Part shown: positions 51,667 to 60,335 of the stretch, one piece after another
How positions within the stretch are numbered: the first letter of the stretch is position 1
How the letters are laid out: each line of letters opens with the position of its first letter
Source: UBA1926 sp036732005
GTDB lineage: Bacteria > Planctomycetota > Phycisphaerae > Phycisphaerales > UBA1924
Direction of reading: 5' to 3'
Length of the DNA: 64,000 bases
NCBI GenBank assembly: GCA_036732005.1
Contig: DAINDF010000009.1
Location: 62,001-126,000, forward strand
Position numbers and translations under genes: made by a program
Notes under the pieces: model-generated
Told to the model about the DNA's origin: nothing
Seen by the model: the letters and a program-made list of their open reading frames with translations, nothing else
Databases searched by the model: none

Positions 51667-52779
51667 TCAACCCGCGTCAAACTGCGCAATCAGGGTGCGC
51701 TCCATGATCTCGGCCGACCGATCCCAGTCGAACTGCCGGGATATCTCCAGGCTCTCGGTGCTCATCCGGAGCCACTCTCGAGGCTCGCAGGTCAGCACTT
51801 TCAGGATGCCCTCCGCCATCTCCCCCGCGTCTCCGACCGGCACAAGGTACCCGTTGACCCCGTCCTTGACATAATCCTCGGGGCCGCCGCAACGCGTAGA
51901 GACAATCGGGCACCGGCACGCGGCCGCCTCAATCCCCGGCATCCCGAATCCCTCGAAAGTCGAGGAAACCACCCAGCAGTCGCAGCCAGCGTACAACTTC
52001 GAGAGTTCACGCTGCGGGGGGCGGTGATGAAACTCGAAGTTCCGCGGAAGCGCCGTCCCGCGCGCCGGCCGCTGCGAGCCGAACGCAACCACCCCCAGCG
52101 CCGGGATGCGCCCCTGCACGAGCCGGATCGCCTCGAACGCGGTCTCCGATCCCTTCCACACAGCGTGCCCGTACAACATCCCCACCCTCGGCGGATCCGA
52201 TCGCGCCCGCGGGGGCGCCGAGAACTGGTCTCGGTCGACGCCATTCGAGACCAGCACCGTCGTGAGGTCCCCGTACTCCTCGGCCATCACCCGCTGGAGC
52301 CATCGGCTGATCACGAACTTCTGCCCCGCAAGCCGGTAGGTAGACGCCACGCGCTCGGGATCGCCCCCGTGCAGCTCGTACCCCCGCACCATGTAGATCG
52401 GCCTCCCCTTCTCTCGAGGCCAGCTCTCGATCCACTCACGCGTCTCCCACCAAGTCGCCACCGCGAAGTCGGCGTCTGGCACCGACTCCCCACGGATCGG
52501 CCTCTCGCGAACCGGGAGCAGCTCCGCACTCGAAGACTCAAGATGGTGCCGCTGCCGACCCACCGCATGGAGCTCCTTCACCGCCCTCGCCAACCAACGA
52601 CGCGGATGCCTCATCGAGGGCCACGCCTTGCCCATGCTCGGGTAGATGATCCGCACCCGGTGCCCCCGCCGAACCATCGCCTCCGCGAGCAACCGGTTCG
52701 ACTTCGTGCCCCCCGACATGTTCGCAACCGGGAGAACCCAGTTGATCGAGAACCGCCGGTCTGCGAGAGTCGAGGTCAC
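51667..52779 (-). CDS. Family 4 glycosyltransferase
   Basis: GT-B enzyme of 370 residues. Starts at a GTG overlapping the sulfotransferase stop (GTGA). ISWVLP-like entry (SINWVLPVANMSGGTKSN), VSNGVDRDQFSAPP, GMLYGHAVWKGSETAFEAI near 195-213, and the donor-binding STFEGFGMPGIEAAACRCPIV near 285-305 with E-x7-E. The variant WKG-type core and VRGYELHGG suggest a GT4 subfamily that is common with sulfotransferases. Sugar unknown. Confidence 0.87.
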   Translation of the reverse strand: MTSTLADRRFSINWVLPVANMSGGTKSNRLLAEAMVRRGHRVRIIYPSMGKAWPSMRHPRRWLARAVKELHAVGRQRHHLESSSAELLPVRERPIRGESVPDADFAVATWWETREWIESWPREKGRPIYMVRGYELHGGDPERVASTYRLAGQKFVISRWLQRVMAEEYGDLTTVLVSNGVDRDQFSAPPRARSDPPRVGMLYGHAVWKGSETAFEAIRLVQGRIPALGVVAFGSQRPARGTALPRNFEFHHRPPQRELSKLYAGCDCWVVSSTFEGFGMPGIEAAACRCPIVSTRCGGPEDYVKDGVNGYLVPVGDAGEMAEGILKVLTCEPREWLRMSTESLEISRQFDWDRSAEIMERTLIAQFDAG

Positions 52780-53687
52780 GCCCGACCCTCGTGAACCCAC
52801 CGGTGATCCGAGACATAGCCGAGCCCTACAAGCAACTCGCCCGCGATGTCGACAAAGTTTGACCGCTCCTCCCTCGAAAGATCCCGTCGCCAACGCCCGA
52901 CGCTCTTCCCGACAATTGTCCGGCTCGCGCCGGGATTGTTCAGAACCTGCGCAATCGGCTTCGGCGAGTTTTCGACCGAAGGGCTGATCATCTCGGGAAC
53001 AAAGTCCTCGCCGATAAACGAGCAGACACGCCGAATCTCTCGCTCCGGATCGGTGACAAGATCCTCGTAGCGAACCTCAAGACATCTCGGATGAGAAAGA
53101 TAGACCCGCCCCGCCGAAGTATCGCGAACCCAACGGCCGCAGCACCAACCGATCGGATTCACAGTCGTGACCGGGACAATCCGGCCCCGCTCAACACGCT
53201 CTCTCGGGTGATTCCTCAGCGAGCAGACAACATCCCGCCCGTCTCGAACGACATGGATAAACCTCGCATTGGGAAACCAGGTGAGAATCTGGCCGACCGC
53301 CCTGACATTGTTGGGGGTCTTGTCGGCCCAACGAGCCTTCCCCTCCCGTCGCGCAAAGTCCTCGTAGAAGGACTCCGCGAAATGAACAAGGTCACGGCTT
53401 GTCTCCATCCGCCGCCTCAGCTCCGCGATCGGGATCTCCCAATACGGAGCGATGTGCCCCGGGTCGAAGGGAAGCCCGAAGAGCGACGACTCCGGACCGC
53501 AGGCAATCCGCGGGTGCCGGTTCAGAATCTCCTTGAAGACCGTCGTCCCGCTCCGACCGCAGCCCCCGATGATGATCCCCGGAGAACCCGACCGCGATGA
53601 GGGGTCGTACCAGCCGCGAGACCGCAGGGCCCGCTGCGCAAGCCGGGCCTTCATCTGAGACAACGAGATTCGACCACGCCTCCTCAA
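52776..53687 (-). CDS. PAPS-dependent sulfotransferase (3)
   Basis: Protein of 303 residues. IIIGGCGRSGTTVFKEIL near 38-55 binds the phosphosulfate, WADKTPNNVRAVGQIL is the K-x-P-x-N motif of Sulfotransfer_3 proteins, and FIHVVRDGRDVVCSLRNHP near 143-161 is the 3'-phosphate site. The start is a TTG overlapping the AsnB-like stop (TTGA); a Met at residue 12 is an alternative. Third sulfotransferase of the locus. Confidence 0.87.
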   Translation of the reverse strand: MRRRGRISLSQMKARLAQRALRSRGWYDPSSRSGSPGIIIGGCGRSGTTVFKEILNRHPRIACGPESSLFGLPFDPGHIAPYWEIPIAELRRRMETSRDLVHFAESFYEDFARREGKARWADKTPNNVRAVGQILTWFPNARFIHVVRDGRDVVCSLRNHPRERVERGRIVPVTTVNPIGWCCGRWVRDTSAGRVYLSHPRCLEVRYEDLVTDPEREIRRVCSFIGEDFVPEMISPSVENSPKPIAQVLNNPGASRTIVGKSVGRWRRDLSREERSNFVDIAGELLVGLGYVSDHRWVHEGRA

Positions 53688-55582
53688 CGCTCTTGCCCCC
53701 CGAACGCAGCCATCGCCCCGACGCTCTCGCCTCCGGGAGAACCGAGCGAGCCGATCACGAGCCCAAGCTGGATCACCATCTGATTCGCCGTCGCGGGGAG
53801 CCGTGCGTCGTACGCCGCGACGATCTCCCGCGCGGGAAACGCCAGAACCTCATCCAGCACATCGAGCGCGGGCCGGCTCGCGAGCACCTCTGTTCTGTAG
53901 GCACGCCAGTCCGGCGATTCACGCTGCAAGACGCCCGAGTCCACCCAGCTTCCCTGAACATCGTTCCAGGGATGCGAAGAAGCCGGAAGCCGCTTGAACT
54001 CCGCCTTCGCCCGGGAATCTCGCCACATCCGCCTCTCGTGCTTCCGCCGTTGCCGAACGGAGGCCGTCAGCGGAAGGCCCGTGTTCGCATTCTCGATGCG
54101 CACCGACTCCCCGTAGAACGACGCAAACGCCAGATCCGCCACCCGATCGCCCACCCGCACCTCAGGTGACAACTCGCATGCCACTTCCAGGATCGCGTTG
54201 TGGAGAAATAGCGTGTCGGAAGGCATGAGCCGAGAGTTGCCGAGCGTATGCCCCGAGTCATCCTGCCTGCTCACCGGCCAGAAGCGGAACCACTCCGACC
54301 CGGTGACCGGGCGACACTCGGAAACCCGCGCAAGGCGCTCCGCCCGCCTCGCCTCCACCTGCTCACGGACCTCCGCCTTCAACGCCCACGCCGCGCTCTC
54401 ACGCCCGAGGGTGTTCTCCGCCGAGAGCGGCCCGCCCCTTCTTATTCCCAGAGCCGATTTCGCGAACGCCTTGAGCCGCTCTTCGATCGGCTTCTTCACC
54501 AGACGATCTCGCCGGTCCCGCTGCATAAAATGGTCTTTGAGCAGCGTATCGCTCAACTGCCCGCCCAAGACAAGATCAAACGCGTTGCCGAGGCCGGCCT
54601 CCGCGATACATATTCCGTGCGCATCCGCGCGCAACTCTGTCCCGAGCAGGGCCGATCCCGCACGCAGCAACCGGCCGTAAAAGTCTGGGTCTCGACGCAC
54701 AAGAACCTGCGGGACGCCGAACGACTCCGCCACTCGCCGCGCCACATCGGTCTCTCGATTCTCCCGTGTGCAGTAGGTCAGCCCCGCGGCCAATCGATCA
54801 CGCGGAATCGTGCCCATCACCGCTCTCGAATCCTTCCCGCCGCTCAAGGTGACCGCCACCTTTGCGCAGCCCCGCGTCACATCCGCGCCCGCGGCGGCCA
54901 TCGCTCCCACCAGGCGATCACGACACTCATCCTCGCCGGGCCACTTCCGGGGCTCGATCGGCCGCCAGTAGCTGCGCGTCTCAGCCCGAATGCCATCACC
55001 GCGAATCACCGTGACAGAACCCGGTTCCAACTCAAAGACCCCGCCCCGCGAAGTGAACGGGAACGAGACATAGTTGTGGATGATCAGTTCGCCGAGCGAC
55101 ACCAAGTCGAAATCGGCGGCCCGACCGCTAGCCGACGCAACCGATTCGAGGTGACTGCCAACGGAACGCACTTCGCCCGCACCGCCATACCCGACATAGA
55201 TCGGTCGCGATCCCATCCGGTCCGTGATGACCTTCAGACCATCCGCCTCGGCAACGACCGCGACACCCATCCCCGTCAGAGAAAGCGCCACCCCGCGTTC
55301 GCTCGACTGATCGAGCCGATCAAGCAGAGTTTCCGCGAACCCCGCCTCGCCGCGCGCCTCGTGCTCGACGCCCATGAACCGCGGCCGCCCGACCGGGAAC
55401 GCGAACCTCCGATCCCGCAACACAGGCTCATTCCCCCGGCCCGGCGAGACAATCACCTCGACCTCTCCCCAGGCGAGCCGGTGCCTGCGCACCGGACGCT
55501 CCGCGAGGAAGGGCCTGCCGCGGAATCTCGCCCCCGGCGCTTCACCCCGCGTCCGCCCGAAGCAAACGAGGAAATCACCCAT
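53684..55582 (-). CDS. Asparagine synthase-like ATP-pyrophosphatase protein
   Basis: Protein of 632 residues. The C-terminal synthetase domain has the PP-loop VTLSGGKDSRAVMG near 245-257. The N-terminal domain resembles an Ntn glutaminase fold (TDRMGSRPIYVGY, FELEPGSVTVI) but starts MGDFLVCFGR and lacks the catalytic N-terminal Cys, so ammonia release from glutamine is unlikely. GTG 55591 is three codons upstream; the ATG with GGGGTGA at 5 bases was preferred. Such proteins often occur in exosortase-associated exopolysaccharide loci and may amidate sugar acids or peptide substituents. Confidence 0.83.
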   Translation of the reverse strand: MGDFLVCFGRTRGEAPGARFRGRPFLAERPVRRHRLAWGEVEVIVSPGRGNEPVLRDRRFAFPVGRPRFMGVEHEARGEAGFAETLLDRLDQSSERGVALSLTGMGVAVVAEADGLKVITDRMGSRPIYVGYGGAGEVRSVGSHLESVASASGRAADFDLVSLGELIIHNYVSFPFTSRGGVFELEPGSVTVIRGDGIRAETRSYWRPIEPRKWPGEDECRDRLVGAMAAAGADVTRGCAKVAVTLSGGKDSRAVMGTIPRDRLAAGLTYCTRENRETDVARRVAESFGVPQVLVRRDPDFYGRLLRAGSALLGTELRADAHGICIAEAGLGNAFDLVLGGQLSDTLLKDHFMQRDRRDRLVKKPIEERLKAFAKSALGIRRGGPLSAENTLGRESAAWALKAEVREQVEARRAERLARVSECRPVTGSEWFRFWPVSRQDDSGHTLGNSRLMPSDTLFLHNAILEVACELSPEVRVGDRVADLAFASFYGESVRIENANTGLPLTASVRQRRKHERRMWRDSRAKAEFKRLPASSHPWNDVQGSWVDSGVLQRESPDWRAYRTEVLASRPALDVLDEVLAFPAREIVAAYDARLPATANQMVIQLGLVIGSLGSPGGESVGAMAAFGGQER

Positions 55583-55597
55583 GAACTTCACCCCAGG

Positions 55598-56986
55598 TCA
55601 CCAGGGAATCTCCGGCGGCAGCAGCCAGAAGCCGGTCGCCGCGATCGCCGCGGTCGCCGCGAAACCGATGAGATCTGGCGCGGGCAACCACACGCCATGC
55701 CGCGCAACCGCCCACGCCACCACTGGGTAATCGATGACCTTTGACACGGCGACACCAATCACGAGCCCGGGCAGACCGGCAGACCTCCACCCGATGATCA
55801 TCCCCAGAAGGAGCAACGCACCCCGAATCACCTGCAGAATCATGTTCCGGAATGAATCACCAGCAGCGAGCAACACCGAGCCGCTCATCCCGCTGATAAT
55901 CGCGCCACAGGTCCCGACGGAGAGAATGCGGATCATCCAGCCGGCGCCCGCGTACCGATCGTCATAGAGAAGCGAAACCAACGGATCGCCGAAGACAACC
56001 AGCCCCCAGGCCGCCGGAAGGAGCGCGCCGAGGAACACGAGCCGGGCCCTCAGGTACCGACTCCGAAGCAGATGCCGACGCTTGTTCGCAACCTCCGCCA
56101 GCGCCGGGAACATCACCCGACCCCCGAGTTTGAGGCCGACCTCGCGCGCCATGCGCGACCAAAGCACCGCGATCCCATAGACACCCAGCGTCGCCTGGTC
56201 GATGAGCTTGCCGACAACCATCTTGTCGCCTTGCTGCAAGACGAAGGTAAGCAGGGTCGCCAGGAAAACCCAGCGACCGAACCCGAGGAGTTCTCGCGCG
56301 GCATCCCGATCCCAGTGAATGCGGTTCGACGGACCAGCTATCAGCAAATGGCTGGACAACATCTTCACAGCCGCTCGAACAAGCCCGCCCACGACGAGCG
56401 CCCAGACCGTCGGCCACACCGCGGCCCAGGTGATCATCGCCACAACCGAGATCGCCTGGCTCCCCAGCTCGAGCAGCGTCGTTCGGGCCAATCGGATATT
56501 CCGGTCCGCCAGCGCGATCTTCGATGACTCGAACCCCGAAAGCACCGCCGCCAAGCCGGCAACCGGAACCAGCCCCGCCAACTGTGGCGATCCGTAGAAC
56601 GAAGCAAAGGGAACCGCCCCGGCAAGACTAACGAGCCACAGCCCCGCCCCGCGCACCACCTGAAGCGTCCAGGCCGTGTCCACGAACGACCGCTCACTCC
56701 CCCGCGGGCTTCGGACGATGCTCGCCCGAATACCCACATCCGAGAACATCTGGAGCCCCTGCAGGAACACCTGCACGAGAGCGATCAGCCCGAACGCCTC
56801 CGGGAAGAGCAACCGCGTCAGAATCAGATTCGAGCCGAGCCGAAGCGCCTGCGTTCCCCCGTGCCCGAGCAGCACCAGCAACAGCCCGGAAGCCGCACGA
56901 CGACGCAGCGAGCCCCGTTCGCCGAGCAGCCCCCCGGGCGCGGCCGCGGCGTCGGCGGTCTGGTTCTCTGGTCTTAGAGTCGTCAT
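55598..56986 (-). CDS. Wzx-like polysaccharide flippase
   Basis: Membrane protein of 462 residues with 12-14 predicted helices in the MOP superfamily. The conserved start RRAASGLLLVLLGHGGTQALRL and LTRLLFPEAFGLIALV match the polysaccharide-transport type, with QQGDKMVVGKLI near 240-251 in the middle. It translocates lipid-linked repeat units across the inner membrane. The ATG at 56986 was chosen without a convincing ribosome site; Met at 57028 lies inside the terminator hairpin. It is the first gene of the minus-strand exopolysaccharide operon. Confidence 0.87.
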   Translation of the reverse strand: MTTLRPENQTADAAAAPGGLLGERGSLRRRAASGLLLVLLGHGGTQALRLGSNLILTRLLFPEAFGLIALVQVFLQGLQMFSDVGIRASIVRSPRGSERSFVDTAWTLQVVRGAGLWLVSLAGAVPFASFYGSPQLAGLVPVAGLAAVLSGFESSKIALADRNIRLARTTLLELGSQAISVVAMITWAAVWPTVWALVVGGLVRAAVKMLSSHLLIAGPSNRIHWDRDAARELLGFGRWVFLATLLTFVLQQGDKMVVGKLIDQATLGVYGIAVLWSRMAREVGLKLGGRVMFPALAEVANKRRHLLRSRYLRARLVFLGALLPAAWGLVVFGDPLVSLLYDDRYAGAGWMIRILSVGTCGAIISGMSGSVLLAAGDSFRNMILQVIRGALLLLGMIIGWRSAGLPGLVIGVAVSKVIDYPVVAWAVARHGVWLPAPDLIGFAATAAIAATGFWLLPPEIPW

Positions 56987-57021
56987 CGACAAGCCGAGCG
57001 AAACCCCGAAACCCACGCAAG

Positions 57022-57053
57022 AAAACATCGCCCGACCGGGAGGACGGGCGATG
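57022..57053 (-). terminator. Rho-independent terminator of the beta-helix gene
   Basis: CATCGCCCG at 57026-57034 pairs perfectly with CGGGCGATG at 57045-57053; on the minus strand the stem is followed by TTTTCTT. It separates the beta-helix gene from the flippase operon. Confidence 0.85.
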
Positions 57054-57082
57054 CGCTCAGCCAAGACGAAGCTGATCCCAGG

Positions 57083-59182
57083 TCAGTTCGAATCGGCCAC
57101 CAGACCGAATCCCTCGCGGATCCACGCCGCCGCGGCCTGGGCGGTGAGCTCCTCACGCCAGTGCCCGCGACGCTGCTGCCTTGCCTGTTCAATGAACGAG
57201 GCCAAACTCGAACCATGCCCAAGCCAACCGGCGTACGACCCGAGATCCCGCGACACATCCGGGAACTCGATCCGTCCGATCTGCGCGTCGTGCTCCGACG
57301 CCAGCGTCGACCACTCCTCCACCCCCATCTCACGATCAGAGGCCGCATTGAACCACCGGCCCGCCGGGAGTTCACTGCTATACCGGTTCCGGCTGAACGC
57401 CGTCTCGCTCGACGGATCCGCGTCGCGGAACTCGACGAGAATCCGGTCACCCCCGCCGACCTGCTGCAGCACATTGTCCGCGACCACCACATCGGTCAGG
57501 TCTTCGCCGGGAACCCCCAGCACGCGGAGCGGCCTGTCAAAGTCGTACACGACATTCGCCAAGACCTCCAGGCCGTGAATCCCGTAGTTGTTGGGCCCGG
57601 AGATCACCAGCCCATCAAGCTGGCCGTCGCGGCCCACGAGCAGGTTGCCCCGCACAGGCGTCATCTCCCTCGCGCCGATGTTGCCCACCGCGATGCCCCA
57701 CTGCCCGTACCCGCGATTCTCCGTATCAATCACGATATTGTCGGCGCACAAGCCAACGCTGCCCTGGTCATGAGGAAGCGCCACGCCCTCGGTCCACCCG
57801 AAATTCAATCCAAACGGATTCGCCTGGAAGATGTTGCCCAGGATCTCGCCGCCAGACCGAGCCTGGCAGCCGGTCGCCGACGCACGCAGCGAAATGTTGT
57901 TCCGGACCACCACTCCCGTGTTCGTGGTCGAAAGGTACATATTGTGATTGAAGGTCGTAGGGTTGGCCGCCGCGATCGACTCGTTCCAGCCATTGTGATC
58001 GATAAGACACTCCTCGATCGTCAGGCCCTCGACATCCTTGGCGTAGATCCCCTGGGAATGCCCGGTCGTGCTCCACGCGTCCACGATCACACAGCGGCGA
58101 ACAACGATGTCCCGGCGGATCGAACCGTTCTCCTTGAAGAACTCGATATTCGACGCGTAGCCGCCCACATACAGGTCCTCGAACAGCACATCGTCGCTGT
58201 CCTGGAACCAGCGGATCCCCACCGGAGACTGATCCGGCTGCCGACCATTCGGCTCGAGATGGAAACTCGCAAACGCGAGGTGGCTCGCTTCGCCCGCCGT
58301 GCTCCCGGTGTTGTAGAGCCCCCGACGCGCCGGATCCGTCAGAACCTTCGGGCGAGGATCCCCCAGCGAGCCATACGCCCCGACCACCATCCGCTCGGCG
58401 CCTCGATCACGCCCGGACTTCTGCCAGTTGTTGGTCCCGAACCCCACCCCGTCAAGCACCCAGGTATCCCCACGCTTCAGCAGCATCCAGTCGGGCTTGC
58501 CATCGCGGAGCTTGTTGTACGCCGCCGACAGACTCCGGAACGCACGCACCGTCCCAACCGGCTCCATCGGATCCTCGCCGAGCAACGCGGCGTGGTCGGC
58601 ATTCAGCAGGTCATACACCACACCCGTCGCGTCGTTGCCCTCCGACGCACTGACATAGATCACCCGGGTGTCCGCGGACGGTGTGAACTCCGTCCAGCCC
58701 CCGGAATGAGCCTGCGATCCCGAGTTCGGGACCGAGATATTCAGCGTCACCACATGCTCACCGAACGGAAGCGGGTCCACCCCGTCCGCCGGCGTGATCT
58801 TCGCCGGCTCGCTCCCAAGGCCGAAGGTCGTGATCACCATCGGCTCCCCGGCGCTCCGCCCCCCCAGGTCGAACCCGCCGAGACCCTCCGTCCACTCATC
58901 CCCACGCCGAAGAAGAAGCCAGTCCGGGTGCCCGTCCCGAAGCAGCGCCACCGCCGCCACGAGCGTCTTCTTGGGCGTCGCGGGCGTCAGCCCGTCGTTC
59001 GTGTCACTCCCCAGGGAGCTGCTCACATACACCATCCGGCTATCAGGCCGCAGCTCCGGCGTCTGCGCCGCCGAAGCCCGTGTCACCAAACCAACCGAAA
59101 CCGAAAGCAACGCCACGCACGCCACAACACGGGCGAGCGCCGTCCTCCAAAGTCGAGACCTCTGTTGAGTCGCGAAGTTCAT
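57083..59182 (-). CDS. Secreted parallel beta-helix protein (pectate-lyase-like fold)
   Basis: Protein of 699 residues. Signal peptide: basic start MNFATQQRSRLWR, hydrophobic core ARVVACVALLSVSVGLV, cleavage near ASAAQ. Two related N-terminal blocks begin RMVYVSSSLGSDTNDGLTPATP and RVIYVSASEGNDATGVVYDL, each followed by a GKPDWMLLKRGDTW-type element. Residues about 310-560 contain repeated beta-helix turns (IEEC.I..NG, VVVRNNISLRAS, GEILGNIFQANPFGLNFG). The start ATG follows GGAGGTGG. Location beside the exopolysaccharide operon suggests a polysaccharide lyase, epimerase or surface binder. No catalytic residues can be assigned. Confidence 0.85.
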   Translation of the reverse strand: MNFATQQRSRLWRTALARVVACVALLSVSVGLVTRASAAQTPELRPDSRMVYVSSSLGSDTNDGLTPATPKKTLVAAVALLRDGHPDWLLLRRGDEWTEGLGGFDLGGRSAGEPMVITTFGLGSEPAKITPADGVDPLPFGEHVVTLNISVPNSGSQAHSGGWTEFTPSADTRVIYVSASEGNDATGVVYDLLNADHAALLGEDPMEPVGTVRAFRSLSAAYNKLRDGKPDWMLLKRGDTWVLDGVGFGTNNWQKSGRDRGAERMVVGAYGSLGDPRPKVLTDPARRGLYNTGSTAGEASHLAFASFHLEPNGRQPDQSPVGIRWFQDSDDVLFEDLYVGGYASNIEFFKENGSIRRDIVVRRCVIVDAWSTTGHSQGIYAKDVEGLTIEECLIDHNGWNESIAAANPTTFNHNMYLSTTNTGVVVRNNISLRASATGCQARSGGEILGNIFQANPFGLNFGWTEGVALPHDQGSVGLCADNIVIDTENRGYGQWGIAVGNIGAREMTPVRGNLLVGRDGQLDGLVISGPNNYGIHGLEVLANVVYDFDRPLRVLGVPGEDLTDVVVADNVLQQVGGGDRILVEFRDADPSSETAFSRNRYSSELPAGRWFNAASDREMGVEEWSTLASEHDAQIGRIEFPDVSRDLGSYAGWLGHGSSLASFIEQARQQRRGHWREELTAQAAAAWIREGFGLVADSN

Positions 59183-59609
59183 CCGTCCACCTCCGGTCCG
59201 AGTACGCATGAGTGGCAAGAGTCCGTTGCCCCTGATCTCGGATTTGTTCCCGGGACCGTCCACCACTCCCACAACCCGGGACACGCCGCCGGCCCTCCGC
59301 AAACCCACCAGACCCAACCGCCCCGTCATCCCGGACCAAACATCCAAGGGCGATCCGCCCAGCAGACCCGCTCGTCCCCACCGGATCAAGCCCCTACCGA
59401 AATCCATCGACACTTCCCACGCGGCTGTTCGGAAAACAACCGGGCCCACCGCGCGGCCTCCGGCCCCCTCGCGCACCACCCGGCCGCGCGCTCAATCCCA
59501 CGCCGTCCATCCGCGGCATACATCGGCAGTTCATCTTCAACTACCGCGCCACCCGGGGCTCCGTTCGTTCAGATTGTCCCAATTCCCGCATCGCGCCGGC
59601 ATCGCCCCG
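59183..59609 (-). other. Intergenic region upstream of the beta-helix gene
   Basis: Gap of 427 bases between two minus-strand genes. It contains the beta-helix ribosome site (GGAGGTGG) at its left end. A weak TTGAAG...TATGCC pair near 59510-59545 (minus) could be a promoter. No good terminator, repeat or gene was found; the open frames through it have low-complexity translations. Confidence 0.4.
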
Positions 59610-60152
59610 CTACGAGCCGATCGGCTCCAGATCCGCCGGGCACACCTCGACCGAAGTCGCCCGCCCCAGGATCTGCACCACCAGCACCAGACGCGTCGCC
59701 GACTCGATCCGGTCCACCAGCCCCTCGATCCCCCGCAGCGGACCGCGGCACACCCGCACCAGCGTCCCCGCATGCAGAAACGGGTACGGGTTGAACGAAA
59801 CCCCCGCCCCGATCGCCCGCTCGATCTGAGACAACTCGTGAACCAGACCCTCCTGGTCGACCACCTCGATCAGGTTGGCCACCCGGTCGGTCCGCCCCAG
59901 CGACGCCCGGAGGTCATCCCCCCCGCGCACGAACACATATCCCGGGAAAAGGGGGGCATCAACCACCCGACGACGGTTCCCGTGCGTGCGCATCGCCCGG
60001 AACGACGGCAGATAGTGCACAATCCCACCCTGAACAAGGTCCCGGCACAGCGCCTTTTCCTGCCGGCTTCGTGTGTGCGCCACGACCCAGCGCGATCCCG
60101 CCGGCGTAGGAAACCGCAACGCGGATGCGCCCCCATGATCCTGAGCGACCAT
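59610..60152 (-). CDS. NusG-like transcription antiterminator (RfaH/UpxY type)
   Basis: Protein of 180 residues. The NGN domain has RWVVAHTRSRQEKALCRDL near 20-38, HYLPSFRAMR and FPGYVFVRGG near 68-77; the C-terminal KOW-like part contains GTLVRVCRGPLRGIEGLVDRI near 132-152. Specialised NusG paralogues of this kind promote transcription through long polysaccharide operons. ATG 60152 has no clear ribosome site; TTG 60119 is an alternative. It is divergent from the exosortase operon and upstream of the beta-helix and flippase genes, a good place to control them. Confidence 0.87.
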   Translation of the reverse strand: MVAQDHGGASALRFPTPAGSRWVVAHTRSRQEKALCRDLVQGGIVHYLPSFRAMRTHGNRRRVVDAPLFPGYVFVRGGDDLRASLGRTDRVANLIEVVDQEGLVHELSQIERAIGAGVSFNPYPFLHAGTLVRVCRGPLRGIEGLVDRIESATRLVLVVQILGRATSVEVCPADLEPIGS

Positions 60153-60261
60153 CGAAGACAAGCCGCTGCGCTCCCTGCCGATCCCGGCGGAACTGCCTGC
60201 GCCGGATGCGCGACCTGCACGGAGGCCCGCGCACCCGTGACGCCCGTTCTGCGGCCTTTCA

Positions 60262-60290
60262 TTGACGAAAAGACCGCGTTCGTCCATTAT
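60262..60290 (+). promoter_or_regulatory. Sigma-70-type promoter of the exosortase operon
   Basis: TTGACG at 60262-60267, a 17-base spacer and CATTAT at 60285-60290. Transcription would start near 60297, about 40 bases before the ATG at 60336. Confidence 0.65.
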
Positions 60291-60335
60291 CAGAAGCGCA
60301 TCAACCCGAATCAACCGCACGCCAGAGACGACGCC

